From positions 1 to 10,609 of the forward strand of contig CAJTVF010000073.1 of NCBI GenBank assembly GCA_910579435.1: a stretch of 10,609 bases of DNA. Direction: 5' to 3'. Source of the DNA: an uncultured Oscillibacter sp. Lineage in GTDB: Bacteria > Bacillota > Clostridia > Oscillospirales > Oscillospiraceae. Each line of letters opens with the position of its first letter. The stretch's first letter is position 1. Made by a program: the position numbers and the translations under genes. Under the pieces are notes generated by a model that did not search any database, was not told where the DNA came from, and worked only from the letters and a program-made list of their open reading frames with translations. Shown here in pieces: positions 1 through 6,668 of the stretch.

Positions 1-69
1 GCGGATTTCAAGATTTTCTGACGCAGATCAGCGGAAATTTATGGCGTAAAGATGCGCGCGGGGATTAAA

Positions 70-912
70 TCAGTGCTTCCTTAAGGCTTCCCCGGTCTCC
101 AGGTCGATGGTCAAGCCCGTGTACCAGTCGTTGGGGTGCGGCGCGGCCTGGAAATCGTTGCTCTCGTAAATCCGCAGGGAGAGGAGCCGTTCGTCCGCCC
201 GGGTCACGGCGGCCCGCCGGACAATTTCGCCCCGCATTTCCTGCTCGGGGAGGAAGGGCTCGCCGCCGCAGCCGTAGAAGAACGCCTCCCGGATGCGGCT
301 GTTGACCTTCTCCGGGTCCGGGAAGTCCACGAGGTATTCCGCGTACTGGGGGTATTCGATTTCCGCCGTGAAGCCCAGTCGCGGGTCCTGATAGAGGTAA
401 AGCCGGAGGATCATCCGGGCGGGGGCCTCCTGCCCGCCGCCCCACCGGCGGTCATAGACCACCGGCCCCGGCGGCACGTCGAACCGCAGGGGCGTTTCCA
501 GGTCCATGTCCGCCGACAGCTCCGCCGTATAGACGGCGGCGGCCTGAAAGGCGGCGGTTTCCCCGTCCGCTTCCCGGGCCCGGTTCCAGAGGTCCCTGTT
601 CCCGGTCAGCACCGGCTCGAAGAGGTTCGAAAATGTATACCAGTCCCCCTCCCCGTCCCACTCGCAGGTGAAGGATTCCCGCCAGAACAGCCCCTCCGGG
701 TCCTCCAGCAAAAGCTCCTGACGCTGGTCCTCCCCAGCCGGGGCAAAGTAAACGGTAAAGGTTCCCTCCACCCCGTGCTGGCGGAAGCCCTGCTGTAAAA
801 ACAGCAGTTCCTGCCGCGCCATAGGCGGCAGCTCCGGGGGCTTCTCCGGGCCCGGCCCGCCGCAGGCGGACAGCAGCATCAGGGCCAGCAGCGGCCAGAT
901 TCTTTTTTTCAT
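70..912 (-). CDS. Secreted lipoprotein with DUF4163/RsiV-like C-terminal domain
   Basis: A 280-aa protein with a clear lipoprotein signal: K2-K3-R4, a hydrophobic stretch to about residue 14, and lipobox L14-S15-A16-C17. It should be anchored on the outer face of the membrane. Residues 18-30 form a Pro/Gly-rich linker. The C-terminal part (about 165-280) has the look of DUF4163/DUF3298 proteins (PdaC N-terminus, RsiV): a 'EIEYPQY' strand, a 'VNSRIREAF' helix, then strands ending in 'LTIDLETGEAL'. The protein stops right after that strand, where family members usually continue, so the domain may be shortened. The start is supported by AAAGGAGG eight bases upstream. It is divergent from the ECF sigma/anti-sigma pair, whose anti-sigma factor appears to carry a related domain, which suggests a shared envelope-stress role (inference). 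The precise function is unknown. Confidence 0.8.
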   Translation of the reverse strand: MKKRIWPLLALMLLSACGGPGPEKPPELPPMARQELLFLQQGFRQHGVEGTFTVYFAPAGEDQRQELLLEDPEGLFWRESFTCEWDGEGDWYTFSNLFEPVLTGNRDLWNRAREADGETAAFQAAAVYTAELSADMDLETPLRFDVPPGPVVYDRRWGGGQEAPARMILRLYLYQDPRLGFTAEIEYPQYAEYLVDFPDPEKVNSRIREAFFYGCGGEPFLPEQEMRGEIVRRAAVTRADERLLSLRIYESNDFQAAPHPNDWYTGLTIDLETGEALRKH

Positions 913-944
913 CTCTCCCGCCTCCTTTCCAGGGGCTTTTCTCC

Positions 945-973
945 ATTATAGGCCCGCCCGCTGCCGTCCGCAA
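945..973 (-). promoter_or_regulatory. Vegetative-type promoter for the lipoprotein gene
   Basis: On the minus strand a perfect -10 TATAAT (945-950) lies 17 bases from a -35-like TTGCGG (968-973). Transcription would begin near 938, just upstream of the gene's ribosome binding site. The -35 matches the consensus only at TTG. Confidence 0.6.
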
Positions 974-1015
974 GAACCCGCCGGGGCCTTGCGTAGGAAA
1001 ATTTTTCTTCGCCCC

Positions 1016-1046
1016 TCAAACTTTTTGCCCCCCTTCTCCGTCTATA
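1016..1046 (+). promoter_or_regulatory. ECF-type (SigV-like) promoter, probable autoregulation
   Basis: The -35 region reads TCAAACTTTTT (1016-1026) and the -10 region CGTCTA (1039-1044), with 17 bases between AAC and CGTC. This fits the ECF pattern of an AAC-containing -35 and a CGTC -10, and is close to the TGAAAC / CGTC form known for SigV and related factors. The first gene downstream is an ECF sigma factor, so it very likely drives its own operon. Assignment to this particular sigma factor is inference. Confidence 0.65.
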
Positions 1047-1113
1047 CTATGAAAGCCGCCGATGCCCAGGCGCCGGACGGGCGGCTTGAACCCTTTCAGA
1101 AAGGAGCATCGAT

Positions 1114-1596
1114 GTGACGAAGGAAGAAACGCTGACCTCGTTCCTCATCGAGACCCAGGCCCGGTCCTACCGGCTGGCCTACAGTGTCCTGCATAACCGG
1201 GACGAGTCCCTGGACGCGGTGCAGACCGCCGTCTGCCGGGCGCTGGAGCACCAGGACAGCCTCCGGGACCCTGGGGCCGTCAAGACCTGGTTCACCCGGA
1301 TTCTGATGAACGCCTGCAACGATCTCCTCCGCCAGCGGAGCCGGGTGGTTCCCTTCCCGGAGAACGGGGAGGAGCCCTTCGGGGAGGACCCGGAGCCCTC
1401 CGACGAGACCCTGGCCCGGCGGGTGGACGCCCTGCCCAGGGAGATGGGGACCGTCATCAAGCTGCGGTTTTATGAGGAACTGACCCTGAAGGAAATCGGC
1501 GAAGTCACCGGGCAGAACGTCAACACGGTGAAAAGCCGCCTGTACGCGGGGCTGAAACGGCTGCGCGTCGCCATGGAAGGAGCGGAGATTTCATGA
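1114..1596 (+). CDS. sigV: ECF-type RNA polymerase sigma factor, SigV-like
   Basis: A 160-aa sigma-70 family protein with only regions 2 and 4, as in ECF factors. Region 2 covers about residues 15-80 ('YRLAYSVLHNRDESLDAVQTA', then 'WFTRILMNACNDLLRQ'). After an acidic linker (about 83-100), region 4 covers about 104-155, with the helix-turn-helix 'LTLKEIGEVTGQNVNTVKSRLYAGLKRLR'. The start is GTG at 1114, seven bases after AAAGGAG; the ATG two bases upstream is followed at once by TGA. The stop overlaps the next start (ATGA), so it is translationally coupled to an RsiV-type anti-sigma factor. That partner is what points to SigV, which in Bacillus, Enterococcus and Clostridioides responds to lysozyme and induces wall modification. 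The ECF call is firm; the SigV subgroup and its inducer are inferred. Confidence 0.85.
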   Translation: MTKEETLTSFLIETQARSYRLAYSVLHNRDESLDAVQTAVCRALEHQDSLRDPGAVKTWFTRILMNACNDLLRQRSRVVPFPENGEEPFGEDPEPSDETLARRVDALPREMGTVIKLRFYEELTLKEIGEVTGQNVNTVKSRLYAGLKRLRVAMEGAEIS

Positions 1597-2441
1597 ACGA
1601 ATTCAAGAACGCCAAAGAGGAGTACGACAACACCCCCATTCCCGCCGGGCTGTCGGAGCGGGTCCAGGCGGGGATTCAAGAGGGCAAGGCCCGCTATCGG
1701 GCCCGCCGGGGCCGGACGGTCCGCCGCTGGGGGGCCACCGCCGCGTGCTTCGCCATACTGCTGGCGGGGCTGAACCTGTCCCCGACATTGGCGAAGGCCG
1801 CCGCCGGGGTGCCCGTGCTGGGCGGGCTGTTCCGGGTCCTCACGGTAATCAGCTACGACGCCTCCGACGGGGGGATCAACTACGCTGTGTCCGTCCCCGG
1901 GCTGGAAGCGGACAGCACCCTGGCGGAGAGGGTCAACGCCGCCATCCAGGAGAAGATGGACGCTCACCTGGCCAAGGCCCGGCAGGATTGGGACGACTAC
2001 CGGGAGGCGTTTTTCGCCACCGGCGGCACCGAGGAGGAGTGGGCCGGCCGGGAGATGGACGTCATTGTGAGCTATGAGATCAAGAGCCAGTCGGAGACCC
2101 GGGTGTCCTTTGTGGTGACGCTGGGGGAGGGCTGGGTATCCTCCATGGAGGAGCGGTATTACTACAACCTGGACTTCTCCGAAGACCGGGACCTGACCCT
2201 CCGGGACTACCTGGGAGAGAACTGGGTGGAAACCTGCAACGCCGCCATTGAACGGCAGATTGCGGACAGCGTGGACGAGGAGGGCTTCACCTTCTTCTTC
2301 GCCCCGGAGGAAGGCGGCTTCACCACCGTGGACGAGACCACCGGCTTCTACGTCCGGGAAGACGGAACGGTGGTGGTGTGCTTCCCCGAGTACAGCATCG
2401 CCGCCGGCGCGGCGGGCATCCCGGAGTTCCCCATCAACTGA
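1593..2441 (+). CDS. rsiV: RsiV-type membrane anti-sigma factor
   Basis: A 282-aa protein with the layout of RsiV. Residues 1-45 are a charged cytoplasmic segment that should bind the sigma factor, ending in an Arg-rich stretch. One membrane segment follows (about 46-62, 'WGATAACFAILLAGLNL'), then an AKA motif at 67-69 that could be a signal peptidase site, then 'GVPVLGGLFRVLTV'. The extracytoplasmic part is DUF3298-like (about 88-282), with the 'ERVNAAIQEKMDAHL' helix and the tail 'YYYNLDFSEDRDLTLRDYLGENW'. In B. subtilis, lysozyme binds this domain and triggers signal peptidase and then RasP cleavage, which frees SigV. The AKA site here fits that route. The gene overlaps the sigma gene by four bases and has AGGAGCGG as its ribosome binding site. 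The role follows from family and context; the ligand is not shown by the sequence. Confidence 0.85.
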   Translation: MNEFKNAKEEYDNTPIPAGLSERVQAGIQEGKARYRARRGRTVRRWGATAACFAILLAGLNLSPTLAKAAAGVPVLGGLFRVLTVISYDASDGGINYAVSVPGLEADSTLAERVNAAIQEKMDAHLAKARQDWDDYREAFFATGGTEEEWAGREMDVIVSYEIKSQSETRVSFVVTLGEGWVSSMEERYYYNLDFSEDRDLTLRDYLGENWVETCNAAIERQIADSVDEEGFTFFFAPEEGGFTTVDETTGFYVREDGTVVVCFPEYSIAAGAAGIPEFPIN

Positions 2442-2456
2442 AGAGCTGATAGAAGC

Positions 2457-2482
2457 GGAGGCCGCCCCACGGGGCGGCCTCC
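2457..2482. terminator. GC-rich hairpin between convergent rsiV and trpB
   Basis: The inverted repeat GGAGGCCGCCCC / GGGGCGGCCTCC (2457-2468 and 2471-2482) forms a stem of about 11 bp with a CACG loop. It sits 15 bases after the rsiV stop and 14 bases from the trpB stop, so it can serve both strands. The T-tracts on either side are poor (TTGCTGTT on plus), so termination may be incomplete. Confidence 0.6.
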
Positions 2483-2495
2483 TTGCTGTTGGGGA

Positions 2496-3878
2496 TCAAT
2501 CCAGTCCGGGGACCTGAGGCAGCTTGTCAAAGCCGGCTTGGAGCTCTTCATCCGTGGGGATATAGTCCGTCATTTCCCCGTTGTGGAACTTCTCATACGC
2601 CACCATATCGAAATACCCGGTGCCGGTGAGGCCGAAGACGATGGTCTTCTTCTCCCCGGTCTCCTTGCATTTCAGGGCCTCGTCCATCGCCGCCCGGATG
2701 GCGTGGCTGGACTCCGGGGCCGGGAGGATGCCCTCCACCCGGGCAAATTCTTCCGCCGCTTCAAAGACCTTCGTTTGCTCCACGGATACGGCCTCCATGT
2801 ACCCATCGTGGTAAAGCTGGCTCAGCACGGGGCTCATGCCGTGGTAGCGCAGGCCTCCGGCGTGGTTGGCGGAGGGGATGAAGCCGCTGCCCAGGGTGTA
2901 CATTTTCGCCAGGGGGCAGACCATGCCGGTGTCGCAGAAATCGTAGGCAAACCGTCCCCGGGTGAAGCTGGGGCAGGAGGCGGGCTCCACGGCGATGATG
3001 CGGTAGTCCCGCTCGCCCCGGAGCTTCTCGCCCATGAAGGGGGAGATCAAGCCGCCCAGGTTGCTGCCGCCCCCGGCGCAGCCGACGATGATATCGGGGA
3101 CCACGCCGTATTTGTCCAGGGCCGCCTTGGTCTCCAGGCCGATGACGGACTGGTGGAGCAGCACCTGGTTCAAAACGCTTCCCAGCACATAGCGGTATCC
3201 GGGGTTCTTCGCCGCCGCCTCCACCGCCTCGGAAATGGCACAGCCCAGGGAACCGGTGGTGCCGGGGTGCTTGGCGAGGATCTGTTTCCCAATCTCCGTC
3301 TCCATGGAGGGAGAGGGCGTCACCGCCGCGCCGTAGGTCCGCATGACCTCCCGGCGGAAGGGCTTCTGCTCATAGCTGACCTTCACCATGTAGACCTTGC
3401 AGTCCAGACCCAGGTAGGCGCAGGCCATGGAGAGGGCGGTGCCCCACTGGCCCGCTCCGGTCTCGGTGGTGACGCCGGTGAGCCCCTGCTGTTTGGCGTA
3501 GTATGCCTGGGCAATGGCGGAGTTCAGCTTGTGGGAGCCGGAGGTGTTGTTGCCCTCAAACTTGTAGTAGATGTTCGCCGGGGTCTGGAGCTTTTCCTCC
3601 AGGCAGTAGGCCCGGACCAGGGGAGAGGGGCGGTACATCTTGTAAAAGTCCCGAATCTCCTGTGGAATGGGAATTTCCGCCGTTTCGTTGTCCAGCTCCT
3701 GGCGGATCAGCTCGTCGCAGAAGACGGGCCGCAAATCCTCGAAGCCCATGGGAGCCCCGGTGCCGGGGTTCCGGAGGGGGGCGGGCTTGGTCTTCATGTC
3801 GGCCCGGACATTGTACCAGGTGTCCGGCATCTCCGCCTCGGTGAGATAGATTTTGTAGGGGATGTTCTCGAAGGTCAT
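2496..3878 (-). CDS. trpB: TrpB-like (TrpB2) tryptophan synthase beta chain
   Basis: A 460-aa fold-type II PLP enzyme that condenses indole with L-serine to give L-tryptophan. PLP-lysine is K117 in 'NTSGSHKLNSA', the catalytic Glu is E139 in 'TETGAGQWG', and the PLP-phosphate loop is 'GCAGGGSN' (266-273). The length and the long N-terminal arm ('NIPYKIYLTEAEMPDTWYNV') are typical of the TrpB2 branch rather than the ~400-aa TrpB1. I chose the ATG at 3878 because AAAGGAGC lies nine bases upstream and the N-terminus matches the family there; the frame stays open further upstream but only through the leader. No trpA or other trp gene is adjacent, which suggests indole salvage or a TrpA encoded elsewhere. 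The tryptophan T-box upstream supports a true tryptophan role. Confidence 0.93.
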   Translation of the reverse strand: MTFENIPYKIYLTEAEMPDTWYNVRADMKTKPAPLRNPGTGAPMGFEDLRPVFCDELIRQELDNETAEIPIPQEIRDFYKMYRPSPLVRAYCLEEKLQTPANIYYKFEGNNTSGSHKLNSAIAQAYYAKQQGLTGVTTETGAGQWGTALSMACAYLGLDCKVYMVKVSYEQKPFRREVMRTYGAAVTPSPSMETEIGKQILAKHPGTTGSLGCAISEAVEAAAKNPGYRYVLGSVLNQVLLHQSVIGLETKAALDKYGVVPDIIVGCAGGGSNLGGLISPFMGEKLRGERDYRIIAVEPASCPSFTRGRFAYDFCDTGMVCPLAKMYTLGSGFIPSANHAGGLRYHGMSPVLSQLYHDGYMEAVSVEQTKVFEAAEEFARVEGILPAPESSHAIRAAMDEALKCKETGEKKTIVFGLTGTGYFDMVAYEKFHNGEMTDYIPTDEELQAGFDKLPQVPGLD

Positions 3879-3926
3879 GACGCTTGCTCCTTTCTGCTCA
3901 ATGGTCTCTCCCGGAGGCGGAGCGTC

Positions 3927-3985
3927 AAAAAAAGACCTCCGTCCACGAAAGGACCCATTACAGGTACCTTTGGGACAAAAGTCTT
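3927..3985 (-). terminator. Intrinsic terminator of the T-box leader
   Basis: On the minus strand AAGACTTTTGTCC (3973-3985) pairs along 13 bp, counting G-U pairs, with GGACGGAGGTCTT (3932-3944), and a run of seven T follows (3927-3933). An inner AAAGG/CCTTT stem extends the hairpin. The T-box sequence lies just upstream, as expected for the alternative antiterminator, so uncharged tRNA should decide whether trpB is read. Confidence 0.85.
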
Positions 3986-4339
3986 GAAACTTCTGCGGTG
4001 CCACCCAAATTGGCGGTCAAAAAACCGCCCGCTCGGCGGCGCGCCAACACGCGCCTTTCCTTGGTAACGGGGGAAAAGCCCGTCGGGACATACTCCGCCG
4101 AAAGAAACTCCACCGCTCCATTTCCGCCTGACGGCGAAAATTCCGCTCGGTTCCGTTTCATTCTCCACTCCCCACAAAATCTCACGATTTTGCGGAGCCC
4201 CCAATGGGGAACGTTTCAGCCCGCCCTCCGCGGTCCATTCAACAGGCTCGTTTCTGCCGCCATCCCACCACCGGCGGCTCTCTGAGAGAACCAAGGCCCT
4301 GCCTACTCGTCCGCGTCATCGGTTTGCGCTTGTGAACTT
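3927..4339 (-). promoter_or_regulatory. Tryptophan-specific T-box leader of trpB
   Basis: This stretch has no protein gene but holds a complete T-box riboswitch on the minus strand. Stem I: CGCGG (4311-4315) pairs with CCGCG (4229-4233), and GGCAGG pairs with CCTGTT above it. Between them is an internal loop with AGTA (4304-4307) opposite GAATGGA. AGTA against GAA is the classic loop-E/S-turn of the specifier loop, and the next triplet, TGG (4235-4237), is a Trp codon. The distal part has AGAGAGC and a GCCGCC/GGCGGC stem capped by GGTGGTGGGAT. A further hairpin (about 4158-4199) may be stem II or III. The antiterminator T-box GGGTGGCACCGC is at 3995-4006 and the terminator follows. At roughly 410 nt it is longer than a usual T-box. 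It should bind tRNA-Trp and permit trpB transcription when that tRNA is uncharged. Confidence 0.9.
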
Positions 4340-4345
4340 GGACAC

Positions 4346-4375
4346 AGCATACGCCTCCCCGGGCGGTTTTGTCAA
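4346..4375 (-). promoter_or_regulatory. Vegetative promoter for the T-box/trpB transcript
   Basis: On the minus strand a perfect -35 TTGACA (4370-4375) is 18 bases from TATGCT (4346-4351; four of six match the -10 consensus). Transcription would start near 4339, just before stem I of the T-box. Confidence 0.7.
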
Positions 4376-4400
4376 GCCCCCAAAATTGATTTCGACGAAT

Positions 4401-4428
4401 TTGACAATGCAAATGGGTGAAGTATTTG
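4401..4428 (+). promoter_or_regulatory. Possible promoter for the FAD/Rieske gene
   Basis: A perfect -35 TTGACA (4401-4406) is followed after 16 bases by TATTTG (4423-4428), which is a poor -10. The palindrome TTCGACGAA (4391-4399) abuts the -35 and could be an operator, and ATTTCG recurs at about 4432. This is the most promoter-like sequence before the gene, but the weak -10 leaves it uncertain. Confidence 0.35.
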
Positions 4429-4441
4429 GAAATTTCGTAAA

Positions 4442-4498
4442 AGCTGACCGGGGAGACGGGGAGGAAGAGGTATGATTTTCCGCCCTCCCGGTCAAGCT
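4442..4498 (+). repeat. Inverted repeat in the 5' leader of the FAD/Rieske gene
   Basis: AGCTGACCGGGGAG (4442-4455) is nearly complementary to CTCCCGGTCAAGCT (4485-4498), with one bulge on each arm. The pair encloses about 29 bases and ends just before the ribosome binding site (GGAGGTGATC, from 4504). There is no T-tract, so it is not an ordinary terminator. It could be a leader hairpin affecting translation or an operator; nothing distinguishes these. Confidence 0.5.
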
Positions 4499-4515
4499 AG
4501 TGCGGAGGTGATCGC

Positions 4516-5814
4516 ATGGATTCCATTTGGACCCGGACGGCGGAGCCGCCCCAATTTGCTCCCCTGGACGGAGACCTGAAGACGGACGTGCTGGTGATCG
4601 GCGGCGGCCTGGCGGGACTGCTGTGCGCCTATTGGCTGGACCGGGCGGGGGTGGACTGCGCCCTGGTGGAGGCGGACCGCCTCTGCGGCGGCGCGACGGG
4701 GAACACCACCGCCAAGCTCACGTTCCAGCACGGCCTGATTTACAGCAAACTTCTCCGGGAATTCGGCCCGGAAAAAGCCCGGCTGTACCTGGAGGCCAAC
4801 CGGGGGGCCCTGGGGAAATACCGGGAGCTCTGCCGGGGCATCGACTGTGATTTTGAGGAGCGGGACGCCTGCGTCTACGCCCTGACGGACCAGCGGAAGC
4901 TGGACCGGGAGCTGGAGGCCCTGTCCCGCCTGGGTTTCCCGGCGGAGTACGTCGAGACCCCAGCCCTGCCCATGCCCACGGCGGGGGCGGTGAAGTTTTC
5001 GAAGCAGGCCCAGTTCCACCCGCTGAAATTCGCCGCCGCCATCGCGAAAGGACTGCGGATCTTCGAGCGCACCAAGGTCCTGGAGCTGGGCCCCGGCACG
5101 GCGGTGACAAACCACGGAACGGTGACGGCGGAAAAAATTGTCGTCGCCACACACTTCCCGGTACTCAACAAGCACGGGGCCTATTTCCTCAAGCTCTATC
5201 AGCACCGCTCCTATGTCCTGGCCCTGGAAAACGCCCCGGCGGTGGGCGGCATGTACGTGGACGAGGGGGAGAAAGGGCTGTCCTTCCGGGATTGCGGGGA
5301 CTGCCTCCTCCTGGGCGGCGGAGGCCGCCGGACCGGGAAGAAGGGCGGCGGCTGGCGGGAGCTGGAGGAGTTCGCGAAGCAGCATTACCCCCAGGCCCGC
5401 GTCGCCGCCCGCTGGGCCGCGCAGGACTGCATGACCCTGGACGGCGTACCCTACGCGGGGCTCTATTCCAGGGGGACGGAAGGGCTGTATGCCGCCACAG
5501 GGTTCAACAAGTGGGGGATGACCTCCTCCATGGCGGCGGCGCTGCTGCTGGCGGATTTGGTGCGGGGAAGAGAAAATCCTTACGCGGAGCTGTTCGGCCC
5601 TTCCCGGAGCGTGTTCCGGCCCCAGCTGGCGGCCAACGTCTTGTCGTCCACGGTGGGTCTCCTGACCCCCACGGCCCCCCGGTGCCCCCATATGGGCTGC
5701 GCCCTGAAGTACAACGCCCAGGAGCACAGCTGGGACTGCCCCTGCCACGGGTCCCGGTTCGGGGAGGACGGGCGGCTCATTGACAATCCGGCCACGGACG
5801 ACAAGCAGATGTAG
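4516..5814 (+). CDS. FAD-dependent oxidoreductase with C-terminal Rieske [2Fe-2S] domain (YhfW-like)
   Basis: A 432-aa flavoprotein of the DAO/glycine-oxidase fold joined to a Rieske domain. The FAD-binding Rossmann motif is G29-G-G-L-A-G34 with the ribose-binding acid E52, followed by 'GGATGNTTAKLT'. The FAD C-terminal motif is about 'GLYAATGFNKWGMTSSMAAA'. The Rieske cluster ligands are C390-x-H392 and C408-x2-H411, with C395 and C410 placed for the usual disulfide, so both redox centres look intact. There is no signal peptide, so it is probably cytosolic. The linker before the Rieske domain is short compared with the ~500-aa members I know. The start is supported by GGAGGTGATC upstream. 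The substrate of this family is not established. It is a single gene with no redox partner beside it, convergent with the next gene across six bases. Confidence 0.88.
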   Translation: MDSIWTRTAEPPQFAPLDGDLKTDVLVIGGGLAGLLCAYWLDRAGVDCALVEADRLCGGATGNTTAKLTFQHGLIYSKLLREFGPEKARLYLEANRGALGKYRELCRGIDCDFEERDACVYALTDQRKLDRELEALSRLGFPAEYVETPALPMPTAGAVKFSKQAQFHPLKFAAAIAKGLRIFERTKVLELGPGTAVTNHGTVTAEKIVVATHFPVLNKHGAYFLKLYQHRSYVLALENAPAVGGMYVDEGEKGLSFRDCGDCLLLGGGGRRTGKKGGGWRELEEFAKQHYPQARVAARWAAQDCMTLDGVPYAGLYSRGTEGLYAATGFNKWGMTSSMAAALLLADLVRGRENPYAELFGPSRSVFRPQLAANVLSSTVGLLTPTAPRCPHMGCALKYNAQEHSWDCPCHGSRFGEDGRLIDNPATDDKQM

Positions 5815-5820
5815 GAGGGC

Positions 5821-6543
5821 CTATTCCCCGGCGGGAACGTCAATGAAGACGTCGGTCCGAGGCTCCCGCTTCCCCTGAATCAGGTGGAAGCGCCCCTCCT
5901 TCCAATAGGTCCGAAAAATGAGGCTTGCCTGAAAGACGGTGCTGGGCCGCGCCGTCATCCACTTGGAGGCCAGTATTTCCCCAGAGGAGCGGCGAATTAA
6001 ATCTACCCGGAGGGCCTCGCCGGCCCGGGCATCCAAGCAGCGGTACACCAGCGCCTTGTACTTCCGGTTCTGGCTGGCTTTTGAGAATGATTTTAACAGG
6101 ATGTCCTTTTGGAAGCCGCAGGCCCGGAGACGGCTCAGGATCTCCTCCCGCCGCTCCGGCAGATGGTTTTTCCCGCCGCTGGCCTGATCGGCCTCCGCCA
6201 GGACGTCCAGCAGAAGACCGGCGGCGTACAGCCAAAACGCCTCATCCGGTTTCCGAAACTGGTAGAGGGCCTGGGAGGTTTTCCGGTCCAGATTGTAAAA
6301 GGAGACCTTGAAAAAAGAATCCCGGTTGTATCCGGGCTTCCCGCTCAGGGGCTGTTCCACATTGGCAATGACCGTGAAATCCCTATGGCCGTCCAGGTCG
6401 ATGGGAGACAGCTCCGACAGGACCAGCCGGGCAATTCCAGAGGTCATCCGGAACAGGTGGCCGCTGTCACAGTAGTTGGAAGCATCCCGGATTCTCCGGT
6501 CCAATGTCCGGTCTCCGGAAACTGCTAAAGACTCTAAGTTCAT
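5821..6543 (-). CDS. Conserved-looking hypothetical protein, 240 aa
   Basis: I do not recognise this protein. It is a soluble-looking 240-aa chain with no signal peptide or membrane segment. The N-terminal half is mixed ('MTSGIARLVLSELSPIDLDG', 'DFTVIANVEQPLSGK', 'SFFKVSFYNLDRKTSQALYQF'). A helical centre contains 'LYAAGLLLDVLAEADQASGGK'. Two later strand-rich stretches follow ('YKALVYRCLDARAGEALRVDLI', 'ILASKWMTARPSTVFQASLIFRTYW'). There are no catalytic or metal-binding motifs that I can identify. The start at 6543 is preceded by AAGGAG, eight bases away; the frame is open for 37 more codons upstream, but without a ribosome binding site and with Arg-rich, low-complexity sequence. It is probably a real gene because reading frame, ribosome binding site and promoter agree. 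It is monocistronic and divergent from ldh. Confidence 0.7.
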   Translation of the reverse strand: MNLESLAVSGDRTLDRRIRDASNYCDSGHLFRMTSGIARLVLSELSPIDLDGHRDFTVIANVEQPLSGKPGYNRDSFFKVSFYNLDRKTSQALYQFRKPDEAFWLYAAGLLLDVLAEADQASGGKNHLPERREEILSRLRACGFQKDILLKSFSKASQNRKYKALVYRCLDARAGEALRVDLIRRSSGEILASKWMTARPSTVFQASLIFRTYWKEGRFHLIQGKREPRTDVFIDVPAGE

Positions 6544-6579
6544 GTCAGGTCTCCTTGTAAGACTGCCTGAGGCGTTTCT

Positions 6580-6598
6580 CCGGCGGATAGCCCGCCGG
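6580..6598. repeat. CCGGCGG/CCGCCGG inverted repeat between divergent genes
   Basis: Seven-base arms (6580-6586 and 6592-6598) are separated by five bases. The repeat falls in the 5' leader of the minus-strand hypothetical gene and upstream of ldh. It could be a leader hairpin or a regulator site; no regulator can be named. Confidence 0.35.
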
Positions 6599-6610
6599 GT
6601 ATTCGGGAAC

Positions 6611-6639
6611 AGTATACAGCGGCGGCGGGGACGGCGCAA
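6611..6639 (-). promoter_or_regulatory. Probable promoter of the 240-aa hypothetical gene
   Basis: On the minus strand TATACT (6611-6616; five of six match the -10 consensus) is 17 bases from TTGCGC (6634-6639; only TTG matches). The spacing and position fit the gene starting at 6543. No comparably good promoter for ldh is visible on the plus strand within 125 bases. Confidence 0.45.
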
Positions 6640-6668
6640 GCCCCGCCGGGCCAAGAGGAGGATGTTTC

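Noticed and set aside
1..69. Short AT-richer stretch at the left edge after the lipoprotein stop
   Set aside because: No hairpin terminator, repeat or gene end that I can support; too short to interpret.
136..798. 220-aa plus-strand frame opposite the lipoprotein gene
   Set aside because: The minus strand has a lipobox, a ribosome binding site and a TATAAT promoter; the plus frame has none of these.
2538..4067. 509-aa open frame on the plus strand opposite trpB
   Set aside because: It is the antisense shadow of a well-supported TrpB2 gene in GC-rich DNA, with Gly/His/Val/Leu-rich low-complexity sequence and no known motif.
4492..5748. 418-aa open frame on the minus strand opposite the FAD/Rieske gene
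   Set aside because: Composition is Gln/Arg/Gly/Pro-rich, no ribosome binding site, and the plus-strand gene has intact FAD and Rieske motifs.
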